Source: Micromonospora arborensis
GTDB lineage: Bacteria; Actinomycetota; Actinomycetes; Mycobacteriales; Micromonosporaceae
Length of the DNA: 64,000 nt
Direction of reading: 5' to 3'
Assembly: GCF_003205615.1 (NCBI RefSeq)
Contig: NZ_PYBV01000046.1
Coordinates: 29,908-93,907 of the forward strand
Shown: positions 51,962-59,613 of the stretch, one piece after another
How positions within the stretch are numbered: position 1 is the first letter of the stretch
Layout of the letters: each line of letters starts with the position of its first letter
Translations under genes and position numbers: made by a program
Notes under the pieces: generated by a model
Told to the model about the DNA's origin: nothing
The model's database searches: none
The model's input: only the letters and a program-made list of their open reading frames with translations

Positions 51962-52070
51962 CCACGCCGCGCCGCCGGCAGGGCTGCGCGGTAGGCGACC
52001 GCGCAGACTAGTCTCGATGGTGTGAGCGGCGGGTACGCCGGCTCCAGGGGCGAGCGAAGCGAGTGGTCGC

Positions 52071-53588
52071 ATGACGGTACGTCGGATCATGGGCACCGAA
52101 GTCGAGTACGGCATCTCCGTGCCCGGACAGGCCGGAGCCAACCCGATGGTCACCTCATCACAGGTGGTCAACGCCTATGGGGCACGCCCAGAACTCAACC
52201 GGGGCGGGCGAGCCCGCTGGGACTACGAGGAAGAGTCGCCGCTGCGCGACGCCCGCGGCTTCACCTACTCCGGAGCGGCCTACGACCCCGCCGAGGCGTT
52301 GGCCGACGAGGACCTCGGCCTCGCCAACGTGATACTCACCAACGGTGCGCGCCTCTACGTCGACCACGCCCACCCCGAATACTCCACCCCGGAGGTCACC
52401 ACCCCCCGGGACATCGTGCGCTGGGACAAGGCCGGCGAGCGGGTGATGGCCGAGGCGTCGCGCCGCGCCGCCACCATCCCGGGCAGCCAGCAGATCCACC
52501 TCTACAAGAACAACACCGACAACAAGGGTGCCAGCTACGGCGCCCACGAAAACTACCTGATGCGCCGGCAGACCCCGTTCGCCGACATCGTGGCGTACCT
52601 GACGCCGTTCTTCGTCACCCGCCAGATCGTCTGCGGTGCCGGCCGGGTCGGCATCGGCCAGGACGGCGGGCAGAGCGGCTTCCAGATCTCCCAGCGCGCC
52701 GACTTCTTCGAGGTCGAGGTGGGCCTGGAGACGACCCTCAAGCGGCCGATCATCAACACCCGCGACGAGCCGCACGCCGACGCCGACAAGTACCGCCGGC
52801 TGCACGTCATCATCGGCGACGCCAACCTCTCCGAAATCTCCACCTACCTCAAGGTCGGCACCACCGCGCTGATCCTCAACATGATCGAGGAGAAGGCGCT
52901 CGGCGCCGACCTCGGCATCGCCGACCCGGTCAGCGAGCTGCGCGCGGTCAGCCACGACCCCAGCCTGTCGCACCGCATGCGACTGCGCGACGGTCGCCGG
53001 CTGACCGCACTGGACCTGCAATGGGCGTACCTGGAGCGGGTCCGGTCCTTTGTCGACGACCGGTACGGCACCGACGCCGACGAGCAGACCGTCGACGTGC
53101 TGGACCGCTGGGAGAGCGTCCTGGACCGGCTCGGCCGCGACCCGATGCTCTGCGCCGACGAGTTGGACTGGGTGGCCAAGCTGCGGCTGCTCGAGGGTTA
53201 CCGGGAGCGCGAGAAGCTCGGCTGGGGCGCGCACAAGCTCCAACTGGTCGACCTGCAGTATTCCGACGTACGGCCGGAGAAAGGCCTCTATCATCGCCTG
53301 GTCAGCCGGGGGGCGATGAAGACGCTGCTCACCGACGACGAGACCCGTACCGCGATGACCGAGCCGCCGGAGGACACCCGGGCCTACTTCCGCGGCCGCT
53401 GCCTCGCCCAGTACGCGTCCGAGGTGGTGGCGGCGAGCTGGGATTCGGTGATCTTCGACGTGGGCCGGGAGTCGTTGGTCCGGGTGCCGATGATGGAGCC
53501 GGAGCGTGGCACTCGCGCGCATGTTGGAGCACTGTTCGACCGCTGCGCCAGCGCCAAGGACCTGTTGGAGACGTTGACCGGGCGCTGA
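52071..53588 (+). CDS. dop: Depupylase/Pup deamidase Dop
   Basis: 505 residues. Carboxylate-amine ligase fold: MGTEVEYGI, the catalytic Asp region LYVDHAHPEYSTPE, HLYKNNTDNKGASYGAHENY and INTRDEPHADADKYRRLH. Compared with the ligase PafA in this window it has the Dop-specific loop after EVEYGISVPGQ (about residues 40-80). Dop converts the C-terminal Gln of Pup to Glu and also removes Pup from substrates. Start ATG 52071 is used; ATG 52089 is possible. Confidence 0.96.
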   Translation: MTVRRIMGTEVEYGISVPGQAGANPMVTSSQVVNAYGARPELNRGGRARWDYEEESPLRDARGFTYSGAAYDPAEALADEDLGLANVILTNGARLYVDHAHPEYSTPEVTTPRDIVRWDKAGERVMAEASRRAATIPGSQQIHLYKNNTDNKGASYGAHENYLMRRQTPFADIVAYLTPFFVTRQIVCGAGRVGIGQDGGQSGFQISQRADFFEVEVGLETTLKRPIINTRDEPHADADKYRRLHVIIGDANLSEISTYLKVGTTALILNMIEEKALGADLGIADPVSELRAVSHDPSLSHRMRLRDGRRLTALDLQWAYLERVRSFVDDRYGTDADEQTVDVLDRWESVLDRLGRDPMLCADELDWVAKLRLLEGYREREKLGWGAHKLQLVDLQYSDVRPEKGLYHRLVSRGAMKTLLTDDETRTAMTEPPEDTRAYFRGRCLAQYASEVVAASWDSVIFDVGRESLVRVPMMEPERGTRAHVGALFDRCASAKDLLETLTGR

Positions 53589-53618
53589 ACACCCGTACGA
53601 ATGCCCGTCGTGTGCCGC

Positions 53619-53643
53619 AAGCCGGCGCGCGGCGGGCTTTTCG
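53619..53643 (+). terminator. Weak terminator or attenuator between dop and pup
   Basis: aagccggcgcgcggcgggctttt forms an imperfect stem ending in TTTT, 30-55 bp after the dop stop. It may partly separate dop from pup transcription. Confidence 0.4.
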
Positions 53644-53692
53644 TCGCCCGCGCGAGGTAAGTTCATCGCAGACGATCGTGGAGGAGGCAGCA

Positions 53693-53908
53693 ATGGCCAC
53701 TCATGACAGCGGCGGCCAGTCGCAGTCCGGCAAGTCCCGTCAGGGCGAGGAAATCGAGGACGTCACCACCGAGGCCAACCCCGAGGTGGCCGAGCGGCAC
53801 GCCGAGATCACCGAGGACGTCGACGACCTCCTCGACGAGATCGATTCCGTCCTCGAAGAAAACGCAGAGGAATTTGTGCGAGGCTACGTACAAAAAGGAG
53901 GTCAGTAG
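53693..53908 (+). CDS. pup: Prokaryotic ubiquitin-like protein Pup
   Basis: 71 residues from ATG 53693, preceded by gaggagg. It is acidic and largely disordered, with the Mpa-binding helix VDDLLDEIDSVLEENAEEFV and the conserved end GYVQKGGQ. The C-terminal Gln must be deamidated by Dop before PafA attaches Pup to lysines. The last ~18 codons use codons rare in this genome (gaa, gca, ttt, gta, caa, aaa, gga) and are AT-rich, unlike the first 50 codons. Confidence 0.97.
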   Translation: MATHDSGGQSQSGKSRQGEEIEDVTTEANPEVAERHAEITEDVDDLLDEIDSVLEENAEEFVRGYVQKGGQ

Positions 53909-53913
53909 ACATA

Positions 53914-53919
53914 TAGGGT
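53914..53919 (+). promoter_or_regulatory. Possible -10 box TAGGGT upstream of the endonuclease gene
   Basis: In the 20-bp, AT-rich gap after pup, TAGGGT stands 9 nt before ATG 53929 (GGTAAT at 53917 would be 6 nt before). No ribosome binding site lies at normal distance, so the endonuclease may be translated from its own leaderless mRNA. Confidence 0.35.
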
Positions 53920-53928
53920 AATTCGGAC

Positions 53929-54615
53929 ATGGGTCGAGTCAACGATGATCGTGACGGGCTCCGTCGCTGCCGAGATTGCAGCGAATGGAAGCCGCTCGAT
54001 CAGTTCTGTGCCGGCTCTAAACGGCCGGATGGGCGGGGCAGCTATTGCAAGCCCTGCTTCAATGAGCGGTCCAAGGCAAGCTATGCGCGTCGGGTGAAGG
54101 CAAAGTTCGACCGTGAGGTGCGCCTAGGTCGAGTCGTGCCGGAGGGGCATAAATTTTGTCCGGCTTGCGATGCGGTCAAGCCGTTCGATGCCTTCCCCCG
54201 TAACCGTGCGGATACCTCCGGATACGCCACCTATTGCAAGCCCTGCCACAACAGCAAGACCAGAGCGACGAAGGACCGGCTGTACGGGGGCAACCGCGAG
54301 TACCACCTACGGCAGCGGTACGGCGTGGGGGAGAAGGAGTTTCAGGAGCTCCTGGCCGAGCAGGGCGGGGTCTGCGCGATCTGTGGTGGCGCGGACCCGC
54401 AACATCTGGACCACGATCATCGCACCGGATGGGTGCGCGGGATACTCTGCTTCAACTGCAACGGTGGTCTTGGCCAGTTCCGTGACAGTCCCATGAGGCT
54501 GGCCAGGGCGATCACGTACCTGAGAGGAACCACGTGGCAGCGGGCTTTGATCCATCCGGGCGTCTACCAGATGTGTTCACCAATGCGGGGACGTCCTCCT
54601 TCACGACGTTCCTGA
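53929..54615 (+). CDS. Endonuclease VII family (HNH/His-Me) protein inserted between pup and prcB
   Basis: 228 residues. Two N-terminal zinc-ribbon-like repeats (CRDCSEWKPLDQF...YCKPC and FCPACDAVKPFDAF...YCKPC) are followed by the recombination-endonuclease-VII signature CAICGG...LDHDHRTGWVRGIL and CFNCNGGLGQF (residues about 146-188). Phage T4 endonuclease VII is a Holliday-junction resolvase; bacterial members also resemble homing nucleases. Catalytic His and Asp are present, so it looks active. Its GC content (about 60% in the parts I counted) is below that of its neighbours. Its 3' end overlaps prcB by 82 bp. Role in or near the proteasome is unknown. Confidence 0.9.
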   Translation: MGRVNDDRDGLRRCRDCSEWKPLDQFCAGSKRPDGRGSYCKPCFNERSKASYARRVKAKFDREVRLGRVVPEGHKFCPACDAVKPFDAFPRNRADTSGYATYCKPCHNSKTRATKDRLYGGNREYHLRQRYGVGEKEFQELLAEQGGVCAICGGADPQHLDHDHRTGWVRGILCFNCNGGLGQFRDSPMRLARAITYLRGTTWQRALIHPGVYQMCSPMRGRPPSRRS

Positions 54616-55373
54616 GTCGGGTGGCTCCCGAGATGCTGCCCGGTCGGCGGCCGCTGCCGCCGGGCATGGCAGCCGACCTGGCGCCGCACGCGACCACCAT
54701 CGTGGCCATCTCGGCCGCCGGTGGCGTCGTGATGGCCGGCGACCGCCGGGCCACCATGGGCAATCTGATCGCTCAGCGCGACATCGAGAAGGTGCACCCG
54801 GCCGACGCGTACTCGCTGGTCGGCATCGCGGGCACCGCGGGCATCGGGATCGAGCTGATGCGACTGTTCCAGGTGGAGCTGGAGCACTACGAGAAGATCG
54901 AGGGCGCGATGCTCTCGCTGGACGGCAAGGCCAACCGGTTGGCGTCGATGATCCGGGGCAACCTGGGCGCGGCCATGCAGGGGCTGGCCGTGGTGCCGCT
55001 CTTCGCCGGCTTCGACCTGGCCGGTGCCGACCCGGAGAGGGCCGGGCGGATCTTCAGCTTCGACGTGACCGGTGGCCCGTACGAGGAGACCGGCTACGAC
55101 GCGATCGGCTCCGGCTCGCTCTTCGCGAAGTCGGCGTTGAAGAAGCGCTTCCGGGCCGGCCTGTCGGTCGACGATGCCACCCGGCTCGCGGTCGAGGCGC
55201 TCTACGACGCGGCCGACGACGACACCGCGACCGGCGGACCGGACCTGACCCGCCGGATCTATCCGGTGGTGATGACCGCTACCGCCGAGGGCACCCGCCG
55301 GTTGACCGATGCCGAGACGGCGGCGATCGCCGAGGGCGTGGTCGCCAGCCGGATGGAGAACCCGGGCGGTTGA
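54534..55373 (+). CDS. prcB: 20S proteasome beta subunit PrcB
   Basis: 279 residues from GTG 54534 (gagagga upstream). A 53-residue propeptide ends HA before the mature N-terminal Thr54 of TTIVAISAAGGVVMAGDRR; cleavage frees the catalytic threonine. Further conserved residues are the Asp and Arg of GDRR, the Lys-containing IEKVHPAD and GSGSLFAKSALKK. It forms the inner rings of the 20S core. The first 27 codons lie inside the 3' end of the endonuclease gene in another frame. Confidence 0.96.
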   Translation: MAAGFDPSGRLPDVFTNAGTSSFTTFLSRVAPEMLPGRRPLPPGMAADLAPHATTIVAISAAGGVVMAGDRRATMGNLIAQRDIEKVHPADAYSLVGIAGTAGIGIELMRLFQVELEHYEKIEGAMLSLDGKANRLASMIRGNLGAAMQGLAVVPLFAGFDLAGADPERAGRIFSFDVTGGPYEETGYDAIGSGSLFAKSALKKRFRAGLSVDDATRLAVEALYDAADDDTATGGPDLTRRIYPVVMTATAEGTRRLTDAETAAIAEGVVASRMENPGG

Positions 55374-55434
55374 GCCCCGTCCACCCCCACCAGTCAGCAG
55401 TCGCCAGCACCGCGCCGTAAGGAGAACCGCCGCC

Positions 55435-56265
55435 GTGGCCATGCAGTTCTACGCCTCGCCCGAACAGATCATGCGCGACCGCTCCGAGTTGGCCCGCAAG
55501 GGCATCGCTCGGGGCCGCAGCGCCGTGGTCCTCAGCTACTCCGGCGGGGTGCTCTTCGTCGCGGAGAACCTCTCCAGCGCCCTGCACAAGGTCAGCGAGA
55601 TCTACGACCGGATCGGGTTCGCCGCGGTCGGCCGGTACAACGAGTTCGAGAATCTGCGCCGGGCCGGCGTGCGGATGGCCGATCTGAACGGGCTCAGCTA
55701 CGACCGGCGTGACGTCACCGGTCGGGCCTTGGCCAACGCGTTCGCACAGACGTTGGGTGCGATCTTCACCGAGCAGTCGAAGCCGTTCGAGGTGGAGATC
55801 TGCGTGGCGGAGGTCGGGGCCACCGCGGACGACGACGAGCTGTACCGGCTGACGTACGACGGCTCGGTCAACGACGAGCCGGGGCGGATGGCCATGGGTG
55901 GCCAGGCCGAGGCGATCACCGGTGTGCTGAAGTCGCAGCACCGCGCGGACATGTCCCTCGCCGAGGCGGCCCGGGTGGCGGTGCAGGCGTTGAGCACGGT
56001 TGGTGGTGAGGGCGGCGCTGCTCGGACGATCGCCGCCAACCAGCTGGAGGTGGCGGTGTTGGACCGCCACCGCGTTGGGCGTACGTTCCGCCGGATCACC
56101 GGCGCGGCGTTGACCGCCTTGCTGGACGGGGATGTGTCCGCCGCCGAGCAGTCGGCGGAGGCGGGTGGCCCCGACACGCCGGCGCAGCCGACCACGGAGT
56201 CGCACAAGCCGACCACGTCGGCGGCGTCCGCGGACCTGGAGGACAAGCCGGCGGACGGCAAGTAG
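55435..56265 (+). CDS. prcA: 20S proteasome alpha subunit PrcA
   Basis: 276 residues. Start GTG 55435 (MAMQFYASPEQIMRDRSELA) is 10 nt after taaggag. The N-terminal gating segment and the fold (RSAVVLSYSGGVLFVAENLS, LGAIFTEQSKPFEVEICVAE) are typical. It forms the outer rings that bind the Mpa C-terminus. The last ~45 residues are a disordered Thr/Pro/Ser-rich tail, as in other actinobacteria. The gap to prcB is 61 bp, and a perfect hairpin follows the stop. Confidence 0.96.
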   Translation: MAMQFYASPEQIMRDRSELARKGIARGRSAVVLSYSGGVLFVAENLSSALHKVSEIYDRIGFAAVGRYNEFENLRRAGVRMADLNGLSYDRRDVTGRALANAFAQTLGAIFTEQSKPFEVEICVAEVGATADDDELYRLTYDGSVNDEPGRMAMGGQAEAITGVLKSQHRADMSLAEAARVAVQALSTVGGEGGAARTIAANQLEVAVLDRHRVGRTFRRITGAALTALLDGDVSAAEQSAEAGGPDTPAQPTTESHKPTTSAASADLEDKPADGK

Positions 56266-56280
56266 CCCCGGACGAAGTGG

Positions 56281-56313
56281 CGGCGGGCGGCCAAGTTCCA
56301 TGGCCGCCCGCCG
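56281..56313 (+). terminator. Hairpin terminator after prcA
   Basis: A perfect 13-bp stem (cggcgggcggcca with tggccgcccgccg) and a 7-nt loop, 15 bp after the prcA stop. Confidence 0.8.
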
Positions 56314-56330
56314 CAGCATGTCCAGCCCGC

Positions 56331-56362
56331 AGCATGTCCAGCCCGCTGCGGGCAGGACATGC
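56331..56362 (-). terminator. Second hairpin, for the convergent flippase operon
   Basis: agcatgtcc-a-gcccgc pairs with gcgggc-a-ggacatgct around one T, directly at the 3' end of the minus-strand flippase gene. A 16-nt direct repeat (gcagcatgtccagccc) overlaps its left part. Confidence 0.6.
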
Positions 56363-57667
56363 TCACGACACTCCGGTTACTCCAGGCGTGACAGCCTCGA
56401 CGGGAGGGGTGTGGGTGGGCGCCGAGCGGGCGGTGCGGGTGCGCAGCAGCACCGCCATGACGGCGGCCACCACGACGGAGCCGATGGCGTAGCCGAGCTC
56501 GACTCGCAGTGCGGTGGAGACCGGGGCGAGCGTGGCGACGACGAGCGCGGCGACGCCGATGGCCCAGGCGAGGGCCTGTGCCCGGTGCCGGTCGAGAGCG
56601 AGCAGTGCCTGGCCGAGGACCATCGCCCACAGGTAGGCGAGGGTGGCGACGGCGAGCCAGGCGAAGTCGACGTGGCCGAGGCCGGGTGCGTCGAAGAGGG
56701 TCTGCACCAGCCACGGGCCGAGCAGCACGGCGGTTACGGCGCCGGTGAGGCCGAGGGCGGTGACGATGCCCAGTGCCCGGCGCAGCAGGTTGTGGAAGCC
56801 GGTGAGGTCACCGGTGGCGGCCGTGGTGGCGAGGCCGGGTAGCAGTGATGCCTGCAGCGACGCGAAGACGAACAGCGGGATCCGGACCAGCACCAGCGCG
56901 GAGAGCAGTGCGCCGGCGGTTTCCACGTCGTCCGGGTCCAGCACCTTGACGTTGATCACGCCGATGTTGACGACGACCTGGGCGAGCAGGCTGGAGGCGG
57001 TGAGGAGACCGAGGCCGCGTAGCAGGGCAGCCCAGGCCACCGGTGCGCCGCCGCCGATGGCCCGCAGGACCGGTGGGGCGGTGAGGATGGCGCCGGCGAC
57101 GGGCGCGATGACGAGCACCGCGCCGTACCAGACGGGGTTGGTGACGCCGTTCAGGCCAAGCGCGGCGACGAGCGCGATCCGCAGGCCGCCGTCGATGCCG
57201 AGTTGGGTGCCGTACCAGGGGAAGTGTTGCAGGCCGGAGAGGACGCCGCGGGTGGTGTGGGCGACGGCGAGCCCGGCCAGCGCGCCGATCAGGACGGCGA
57301 CCATGGTGCCGTCGCCGCCGAAGAGCCGGTCGGCGAGCGTCCCCCGGAAGACGATGATCAGCGCGACCACGGTGGCGAGCAGGCCGGCGGCGAGGGCCGC
57401 CCCCCGGGCCAGTACCGGCCCGGGGGAGAGGCCCTGGCTGTGCCGGGCGGCGACGAGTCGGGCGACCTCCTGCTCGACCGGCATGAACAGGCCGATGCCG
57501 AGGGTGAAGACGATCGACCAGAGCACCGAGAGGGAGTTGTAGTCCGCCCCGGTGAGGCTGTGCCCGGCGACCGCCAGGTGGACGTAGGAGGCGAGCCCCA
57601 GCAGGGCCAGGCCGGCGCCGACGGCGACGGTGCCCGGTGGGACGAGACTCAGGAGCCTGCGGATCAC
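56363..57667 (-). CDS. Polysaccharide flippase-like membrane protein (MOP/Wzx type)
   Basis: 434 residues with about 12-14 hydrophobic segments and few charges. LVPPGTVAVGAGLALLGLAS, FMPVEQEVARLVAARHSQG and PLFVFASLQASLLPGLA have the pattern of Wzx/MATE-fold lipid-linked oligosaccharide exporters. It is the last gene of a five-gene minus-strand operon and overlaps the glycosyltransferase stop region by 4 bp. It is a likely translocator of a rhamnose-containing glycan intermediate. Confidence 0.8.
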   Translation of the reverse strand: MIRRLLSLVPPGTVAVGAGLALLGLASYVHLAVAGHSLTGADYNSLSVLWSIVFTLGIGLFMPVEQEVARLVAARHSQGLSPGPVLARGAALAAGLLATVVALIIVFRGTLADRLFGGDGTMVAVLIGALAGLAVAHTTRGVLSGLQHFPWYGTQLGIDGGLRIALVAALGLNGVTNPVWYGAVLVIAPVAGAILTAPPVLRAIGGGAPVAWAALLRGLGLLTASSLLAQVVVNIGVINVKVLDPDDVETAGALLSALVLVRIPLFVFASLQASLLPGLATTAATGDLTGFHNLLRRALGIVTALGLTGAVTAVLLGPWLVQTLFDAPGLGHVDFAWLAVATLAYLWAMVLGQALLALDRHRAQALAWAIGVAALVVATLAPVSTALRVELGYAIGSVVVAAVMAVLLRTRTARSAPTHTPPVEAVTPGVTGVS

Positions 57668-58365
57668 CGGCGAATGAGCGCCAACGTGAGGACGGCGAAG
57701 GCACGGCCGAGGTAGATCATGGCCTTGGCGGGGGAGTGGCTGGGGGTACCCGCCATCCGCTTGCGCATGGCTACCGGCACCTGGCGGATGGTGTAGCCGC
57801 GCCGGGCGGTGTGCACCAACGTCTCCACGGTGTCACCCAGGTACTCCACCGGGTACCAGGCGGCGAACATGTCGATCACCCGGCGGTTGGCGGCTCGGAA
57901 CCCGGAGGTGGTGTCGGTGAGCTTGGTGTGGGCGACGCGGGACAGCACACCGGAGAGCATGACCATGGCCCAGCGGCGGGGGCCGCGGACGTTGTAGTCA
58001 CCCTCGCCGGCGAACCGGGCGCCGATCACCAGGTCGGTCTCGTCGAGCAGGTCGACGAGCTTCGGCACGTACCGGGGGTCGTGTTGGCCGTCCGCGTCGA
58101 TCTGGATGGCGACGTCGTAGTCGTGGTCGCGGGCGTACCGGTAGCCCACCCGCATGGCGCCGCCGACGCCGAGGTTGTACGGCAGTTTGGCGACCCGGGC
58201 GCCGGCTGCGGCGGCGACCGCGGCGGTGCGGTCGGCGGAGCCGTCGTCGACGACGATCACGTCGACGCCGGGCAGCTCACCGCGGACCTCACCGACCACG
58301 TCGGCGATCGAGCCGGACTCGTTGAACGCGGGGATGATGATCAGGACCCGCTTGCCGTTAACCAT
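57664..58365 (-). CDS. Family 2 glycosyltransferase (polyprenyl-phosphate sugar synthase-like)
   Basis: 233 residues, GT-A fold: VLIIIPAFNESGSIADVV, VIVVDDGSADRT, AIQIDADGQHDPRYV (DxD-type metal site) and TSGFRAANRRVIDMF. The size and the lack of C-terminal membrane helices fit soluble DPM1-like enzymes that load a sugar on polyprenyl phosphate. A DUF2304 protein is encoded just before, a common partner of such enzymes. Confidence 0.9.
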   Translation of the reverse strand: MVNGKRVLIIIPAFNESGSIADVVGEVRGELPGVDVIVVDDGSADRTAAVAAAAGARVAKLPYNLGVGGAMRVGYRYARDHDYDVAIQIDADGQHDPRYVPKLVDLLDETDLVIGARFAGEGDYNVRGPRRWAMVMLSGVLSRVAHTKLTDTTSGFRAANRRVIDMFAAWYPVEYLGDTVETLVHTARRGYTIRQVPVAMRKRMAGTPSHSPAKAMIYLGRAFAVLTLALIRR

Positions 58366-58729
58366 CGGTGCGCACCAGTTCGTCTCGGGCCGCCCGGTCC
58401 GCGTCGATCTCCGTGCGGAGCAGGGCGAAGTCTTCGGCCAGGGTGCGGGTCTCTTCTTCCAGGTGGCTGACCTCCCAGCTGAGGTGCACGCAGACCAGCA
58501 GCAGGAAGACGATGCCGAGGAAGAGCACGAGGCTCACGCCGGAGGCGACGCCGAGCAGTTCGGCGACGTTGTCCAGCAGGCGGGGGAAGAGCGACAGGGG
58601 GATGACGATCACCAGGACGCCGAGCCAGAGCATGCCGTACTTTTCGCGGAGCTGACGGCGGCGGAGCAGCTCGACGATTGTGGCCAGCAAGATCAGGCCG
58701 GTCAGGCCGGTGACGAGCGTGAGCTTCAT
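58358..58729 (-). CDS. DUF2304 small membrane protein
   Basis: 123 residues from ATG 58729 with ggaagg upstream. Hydrophobic helices at about 3-20, 34-52 and 66-84 are followed by a coiled-coil tail (HLEEETRTLAEDFALLRTEID). DUF2304 genes usually sit next to DPM1-like glycosyltransferases and may anchor them. It overlaps the glycosyltransferase by 8 bp and rfbD by 4 bp. Confidence 0.85.
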   Translation of the reverse strand: MKLTLVTGLTGLILLATIVELLRRRQLREKYGMLWLGVLVIVIPLSLFPRLLDNVAELLGVASGVSLVLFLGIVFLLLVCVHLSWEVSHLEEETRTLAEDFALLRTEIDADRAARDELVRTDG

Positions 58730-59613
58730 GGGACCTTCCACGGAGCGGGCGGAGCGGGGGAGGCGAACGCGTCGACCAGGGTGGCGTGCCAGTCCGGGAG
58801 CGACGGCAGGCCTGCGGACGCCCAACGGCTGTGCCCTAGCACACTGTACGCCGGGCGGGGGGCAGGAAGAGGATACCGGTCGCTGGTGATGGGTCGAATC
58901 CGGTCCGGGTCGAGGCCGGCGAGTGTGAACGCGGCGCGGGCCAGCCCGTACCAGGTTGTCTGACCGGCGCAGGTGCTGTGGTAGATGCCGGGGGCGGCCC
59001 GACCCTCCAGGGCGGCGTCGGCGAGTGCGACAAGCCGTTCGGCGAGCCGGTAGGACCAGGTGGGCTGGCCGTGCTGGTCGTCGACCACGTCGATGTACTC
59101 CCGCTGGCCGGCGAGCCGGAGCATGGTGGCCACGAAGTTCGGCCCGTGCGCGCCGTACAGCCAGGCGGAGCGGACCACGTACCCGTTGTCGGGCAGCAGC
59201 CGGGTGACGGCCTGCTCGCCGACCAGCTTGCCCCGGCCATAGGCGTTGACCGGCGCGGTGGGCGCGTCCTCCGGGTAGGGGGTCTGCGCGTCACCGGAGA
59301 AGACGTAGTCGGTGGAGATGTGGATCAGCCGCGCGCCGTTGGCGGCACACGCCGACGCGAGATTCGCCACGCCGGTGCCGTTGACGGCGGTGGCTGCCGC
59401 CTCGTCGGCTTCGGCGCCGTCGACATTCGTCCACGCCGCCGTGTTGAACACGACGTCGTACTCGGAGACCGCCTCGCGGACGGCGGCGGGATCGGTGATG
59501 TCCAGGTCGGCGCGGCCGGCTGCGGTCACCTTGAGGTCGGACCGGGTGTGCAGCACGGTGACCAGGTCCCGGCCGAGCATCCCGCCGGCGCCGGTGACGA
59601 GTGGTCGGGTCAT
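58726..59613 (-). CDS. rfbD: dTDP-4-dehydrorhamnose reductase RfbD/RmlD
   Basis: 295 residues, last step of dTDP-L-rhamnose synthesis. Seen: the NADPH loop VTGAGGMLGRDLV, the block VVFNTAAWTNVDGAE, HISTDYVFSGDA and the active-site Tyr/Lys in AYGRGKLVGEQ. The start ATG 59613 overlaps the rfbB stop by 4 bp. Confidence 0.95.
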   Translation of the reverse strand: MTRPLVTGAGGMLGRDLVTVLHTRSDLKVTAAGRADLDITDPAAVREAVSEYDVVFNTAAWTNVDGAEADEAAATAVNGTGVANLASACAANGARLIHISTDYVFSGDAQTPYPEDAPTAPVNAYGRGKLVGEQAVTRLLPDNGYVVRSAWLYGAHGPNFVATMLRLAGQREYIDVVDDQHGQPTWSYRLAERLVALADAALEGRAAPGIYHSTCAGQTTWYGLARAAFTLAGLDPDRIRPITSDRYPLPAPRPAYSVLGHSRWASAGLPSLPDWHATLVDAFASPAPPAPWKVP

